Below, one piece after another: positions 61,372-64,000 of a DNA stretch of 64,000 nt. The notes beneath the pieces are model-generated. The model was not told the DNA's origin, did no database searches, and saw only the letters and a list, made by a program, of their open reading frames with translations. Both the position numbers and the translations under genes were made by a program. The stretch covers positions 40,018 through 104,017 of the forward strand of contig JBBSGB010000010.1 in assembly GCA_038254545.1 (NCBI GenBank), given 5' to 3'. This DNA is from CAHJXF01 sp038254545 (lineage in GTDB: Bacteria > Pseudomonadota > Gammaproteobacteria > Burkholderiales > Burkholderiaceae_D). Every line of letters begins with the position of its first letter. Position 1 is the stretch's first letter.

Positions 61372-62709
61372 TTATTTTGGGGAGACCAGATTTTGGTCCG
61401 ACGGGATGATGTCGCTATACGCAGTTTCCTTGAGCAAATAAACCGACAGCGCACTAATGAGACTGACCACCAGCATATAGGCAGCGATCAGCCATGGTTG
61501 GCCGTTTTCCGCACGGAGTAATGCGGTAGCGATGATAGGCGTCAAACCACTCGCGAATATCCCCGAGAACTGGTAGACGAACGAAATTCCGCTATATCGC
61601 ACGCGAGTGTCGAACAGTTCTGAAAAGAGTGCCGCGATAGGGCCATAGACGGAGGCGTAAACGATGCCAAATGGGATGATGATCGCTAACCAGATCAGGA
61701 CAGGGTGTTCGACAGACGTACTCATCACCCAGAATGCGGGGAACGACAGTAGTCCGGTGGCAAGGGCCCCATAGCCAAACACTTTACGCCTGCCAACCCG
61801 ATCGGAAAGCTTCCCGAAATAAGGAAGAAAAAAAATCATGATGACCGACGCAACGGTGACGCCCAGTAGCGCGGTCGTTCGCGGAAGCTTCAAGGCCGTC
61901 ACCAGATACGTAATGACGAATACGCCGTAAATATTGAAAGTCACGCCTTCGATATAGCGGCATCCCATCCCAAGTAAAACCTGCTTTCGATGGGTGCGCA
62001 TCAAATCAAAGAATGGGACGCGCGCAACGGTACGGGTCTCCTGAATTTTCACGAACGCCGGCGTTTCGACGATCTTGAGCCGTATGTATATGCCGATCGC
62101 GACAAGGATCAAGCTGATCAGAAATGCGATTCGCCAGGCCCATTGAAGAAATAGATCGCCCGGAAGGAGGGTGAGCAGGGCCACGATTCCGGTTGCGAGC
62201 GCGAGTCCGGCCGGCACGCCAATTTGCGGCCAGCTTCCATAGAAGCCTCGTCGTCCTTTCGGAGCGTGCTCTATCGCCATGAGCACCGCGCCGCCCCATT
62301 CGCCACCGACTCCAACTCCCTGAAGGATGCGCAGGACCAGCAACAGGATCGGAGCCCATACGCCGATGCTTTCGTAGGTCGGCAAGACGCCAATCAGGAA
62401 AGTCGCGATTCCCATGATCAGCAGCGTGAGAATCAACATGCGCTTTCGGCCGATGCGATCGCCGAAATGGCCGAATATGATTCCGGCGACGGGACGCGCC
62501 ACGAAACCTACGAGCGCAGTCGTATAGGCCAGCATCGTTCCCACCAGCGGGTCGAACGAGGGAAAGAACAGCTTGTTAAAGACCAGAGCCGAAAACGTGT
62601 TGTAAAGAAAAAAGTCATACCATTCAATGGTGGTTCCCATTGCGCTTGCCCAAGCCACCTTCCTGATCAAAGCCTCCGACACGGGACCTGCGCTAGCGTT
62701 AGTAGCCAT
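61372..62709 (-). CDS. MFS transporter, metabolite:H+ symporter (MHS) type
   Basis: 445 residues from the ATG at 62709, with GAGG at good spacing; an ATG at 62724 lacks one. Twelve membrane helices. MHS signature: GTTIEWYDFFLYNTFSALVF, FGHFGDRIGRKRML, RILQGVGVGGEWGGAVLM and GFYGSWPQIG. Relatives carry proline/betaine, shikimate, citrate or aromatic acids; the substrate cannot be told. Markedly less GC-rich than the core genome and lying between two tRNA-like repeats, so probably acquired. Confidence 0.9.
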   Translation of the reverse strand: MATNASAGPVSEALIRKVAWASAMGTTIEWYDFFLYNTFSALVFNKLFFPSFDPLVGTMLAYTTALVGFVARPVAGIIFGHFGDRIGRKRMLILTLLIMGIATFLIGVLPTYESIGVWAPILLLVLRILQGVGVGGEWGGAVLMAIEHAPKGRRGFYGSWPQIGVPAGLALATGIVALLTLLPGDLFLQWAWRIAFLISLILVAIGIYIRLKIVETPAFVKIQETRTVARVPFFDLMRTHRKQVLLGMGCRYIEGVTFNIYGVFVITYLVTALKLPRTTALLGVTVASVIMIFFLPYFGKLSDRVGRRKVFGYGALATGLLSFPAFWVMSTSVEHPVLIWLAIIIPFGIVYASVYGPIAALFSELFDTRVRYSGISFVYQFSGIFASGLTPIIATALLRAENGQPWLIAAYMLVVSLISALSVYLLKETAYSDIIPSDQNLVSPK

Positions 62710-62834
62710 GCTCGCCTCGCTCATTTGATGTTATGCCACTAATAATAGGGATTGATTTCGCGGTAAGACTTTTGACGCGGATTATTTCATCGTTCGACAC
62801 CCAGGGTGCATTCGACAGCAAGTCTCGGTTTTGC

Positions 62835-62922
62835 TTAAATGGTCAAGCGTCCGCCGTCGATCACGATGGTTTCACCGGTGATGTATGCGGATACATCGGA
62901 TACAAGAAACAGCGCAAGATCT
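62835..62922 (-). pseudogene. C-terminal fragment of an SDR dehydrogenase
   Basis: Reading the minus strand gives DLALFLVSDVSAYITGETIV, then IDGGRLTI and a stop at 62835: the last ~28 residues of a classical short-chain dehydrogenase. Everything upstream is replaced by IS3-type sequence, so the gene was cut by the insertion or a later deletion. Confidence 0.8.
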
Positions 62923-63412
62923 CCCGAATGCGCGGCCGTAAGCCACTCTGATCGCGCGCCTGGCTCTTCGCGTACCACACCGATGGTTGCAACAGCGACA
63001 GTCGACATGACCGTTGCACGCTGACCTTGAAGCGCTCTTGCATCCAGGCTGCCAGCTCACGCCGCTTGGCAGCCTTCAAAGTTTTTTTCGCACCACCTCC
63101 GAGAGGATCTGTTTGTCGAGCGTCAGGTCGGCAACGATCCGCTTCAACCGCGCGTTCTCGTCCTCGAGCATCTTGAGCCGCCGCAACTCGGTCACGCCCA
63201 GATCGCCGTACTTCTTCTTCCATCAGACACGCCGATCTGCCGACACACATCGACCACCGGTGTCCCCGATTCAGCCAGTCGCAACGCATACGCCAATTTG
63301 CTCTCGGTGAATCTCGATCGCTTCATCGCTTCTCCTTCCGGCCCTTACGGGCCGACCGAGAAGCGACCTTACCTCTAGTTTTGAACTGCCGGGGAATTCG
63401 GGGGAGACGTCA
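62923..63412 (-). mobile_element. IS3-family insertion sequence remnant
   Basis: orfA starts at the ATG at 63326 (MKRSRFTESKLAYALRLAES, then VVDVCRQIGVS). A short deletion with frameshift removes the turn expected before KKKYGDLGVTELRRLKMLED, after which the frame ends at RKKL-stop. At this end an A7 run, as in the -1 frameshift sites of IS3 elements, leads into orfB (AAKRRELAAWMQERFKVSVQ), which breaks off at RIREI. The DDE catalytic region is gone. The outer end is probably TGACGTCTCCCCC, near 63412. It is non-functional. The left boundary with the SDR fragment is approximate. Confidence 0.8.
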
Positions 63413-63654
63413 GGAGGATCGTATCTGACTCGCGTAACTGCATCGAGTGTCGCCGCGAGCGTGATCTTTCAGTAGATCGCGACGCCTTGGCGGCGCGCAC
63501 GCGACTTGCACATAAGCAGTGCAGTCCCAGTGGCTGGTAGTCGTTCGGCGTGGTTCAGGGATACATGCGCTTGGACGTGATCGTACAGCGGCCTATGCCG
63601 ATGCTTTCTTCGGGACAACCGCGTGACGAAATCCGCCCGCGAATAGATCCTGCG
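63413..63654. other. Non-coding stretch right of the IS3 remnant
   Basis: About 240 bases. I see no supportable gene, repeat or terminator. Confidence 0.5.
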
Positions 63655-63719
63655 CTAGGTCGATGATTGATGGGGTGGCTGATGGGACTCGAACCCACGA
63701 CAACCGGGATCACAACCCC
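63655..63719 (-). pseudogene. Copy C: 3' half of tRNA-His with anticodon GTG
   Basis: On the minus strand: anticodon loop TTGTGAT with anticodon GTG, variable TTGTC, T-arm GTGGG-TTCGAGT-CCCAT, acceptor CAGCCAC and CCCA, then flank ending CGACCTAG. This is a good tRNA-His 3' half. The 5' half is absent (nothing like GGTGGC and the D-arm follows at 63720-63760) and the anticodon stem has a G-G mismatch. The first 49 bases are the direct repeat shared with copy B. Confidence 0.8.
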
Positions 63720-64000
63720 GTCGAGGACTCCTAACTACTTGATTAATATGACACCGAGTCGCCGCGAAAGGTGCGAAAACGGCCTACCCATGCTACAACC
63801 GTGCGACAGCTCGTTTGCGCTCGATGCAGGCGAGTTGCAATCGACTTTTCGCCGACGTCCAGGCAAAGCGGGAGCTCATTCGACACCGAATGTACCTGAC
63901 TCGAAATCGTGTTTGCGCGCCCTGCGCGATGCGGTTCATAGGGAAGAAGGTTGCGCAGGAACCGCTTGAGATGCGCCAAACGCATCCAATTGGGCAAGAA
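63720..64000. other. Right window end without recognised gene
   Basis: About 280 bases. Open frames exist on both strands but none resembles a known family or has a convincing start; nothing is called. Confidence 0.5.

Noticed and set aside
63655..63760. Complete tRNA-His gene
   Set aside because: Only the 3' half is present; no D-arm or 5' acceptor strand follows on the minus strand.

Overview
This is a GC-rich chromosomal segment from a betaproteobacterium. The evidence is gene content and order rather than any rRNA. The blocks rpoE-rseA-rseB-degP, fabF-acpP-fabG-fabD-fabH-plsX-rpmF-yceD followed by maf, pyrG-kdsA-DUF1330-eno-ftsB, kinase/PP2C/rph next to yicC-gmk-rpoZ-spoT, and cysI-DUF934-cysH-cysD-cysN-cobA are all arrangements typical of Burkholderiales-like bacteria. 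I cannot place it to family.

Layout. 1-9.7 kb (minus): the sigma-E envelope stress module (degP cut by the window edge, rseB, rseA, rpoE, a YgfX-like protein) and the fatty acid/phospholipid cluster through rpmF and yceD. 10.4-11.7 kb (plus): maf and an RsmI-like methylase. 11.7-20.9 kb (minus): three translationally coupled large envelope genes, a GH17-GT2 beta-glucan synthase, tamA and tamB. 21.0-27.7 kb (plus): a Ser/Thr kinase fused to a cyclic-nucleotide-binding domain, then a tandem glycine riboswitch controlling gcvT-gcvH-gcvP. 27.7-30.2 kb: a TPR-HD-GYP protein (minus) divergent from a 41-residue peptide gene with its own strong terminator. This is the most interesting locus in the window.

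30.4-36.6 kb: cytochrome b561, ftsB, eno, DUF1330, kdsA, pyrG and a DUF1624 membrane protein. 36.5-41.9 kb (minus): DUF3108, a cyclopropane-fatty-acid-synthase-like methyltransferase, DUF1295, rph, PP2C phosphatase and Ser/Thr kinase. 42.2-46.4 kb (plus): yicC, gmk, rpoZ, spoT. 46.5-47.6 kb (minus): greB and dsbB. 47.7-58.6 kb (minus): a complete assimilatory sulfate gene set, with uptake (sbp-cysTWA plus a rhodanese), activation (cysDN), APS reduction (cysH), sulfite reduction (cysI), siroheme precursor methylation (cobA) and a relic of a second sbp. 58.7-59.1 kb: a cupin.

59.15-63.7 kb is an accessory segment of different base composition: an orphan TRAP permease pair, an MFS carrier, an SDR remnant and an IS3-family remnant, punctuated by three direct repeats of the 3' part of a tRNA-His gene. 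It looks like a site of repeated integration or deletion. No integrase, CRISPR array, rRNA operon or intact tRNA is visible in the window.
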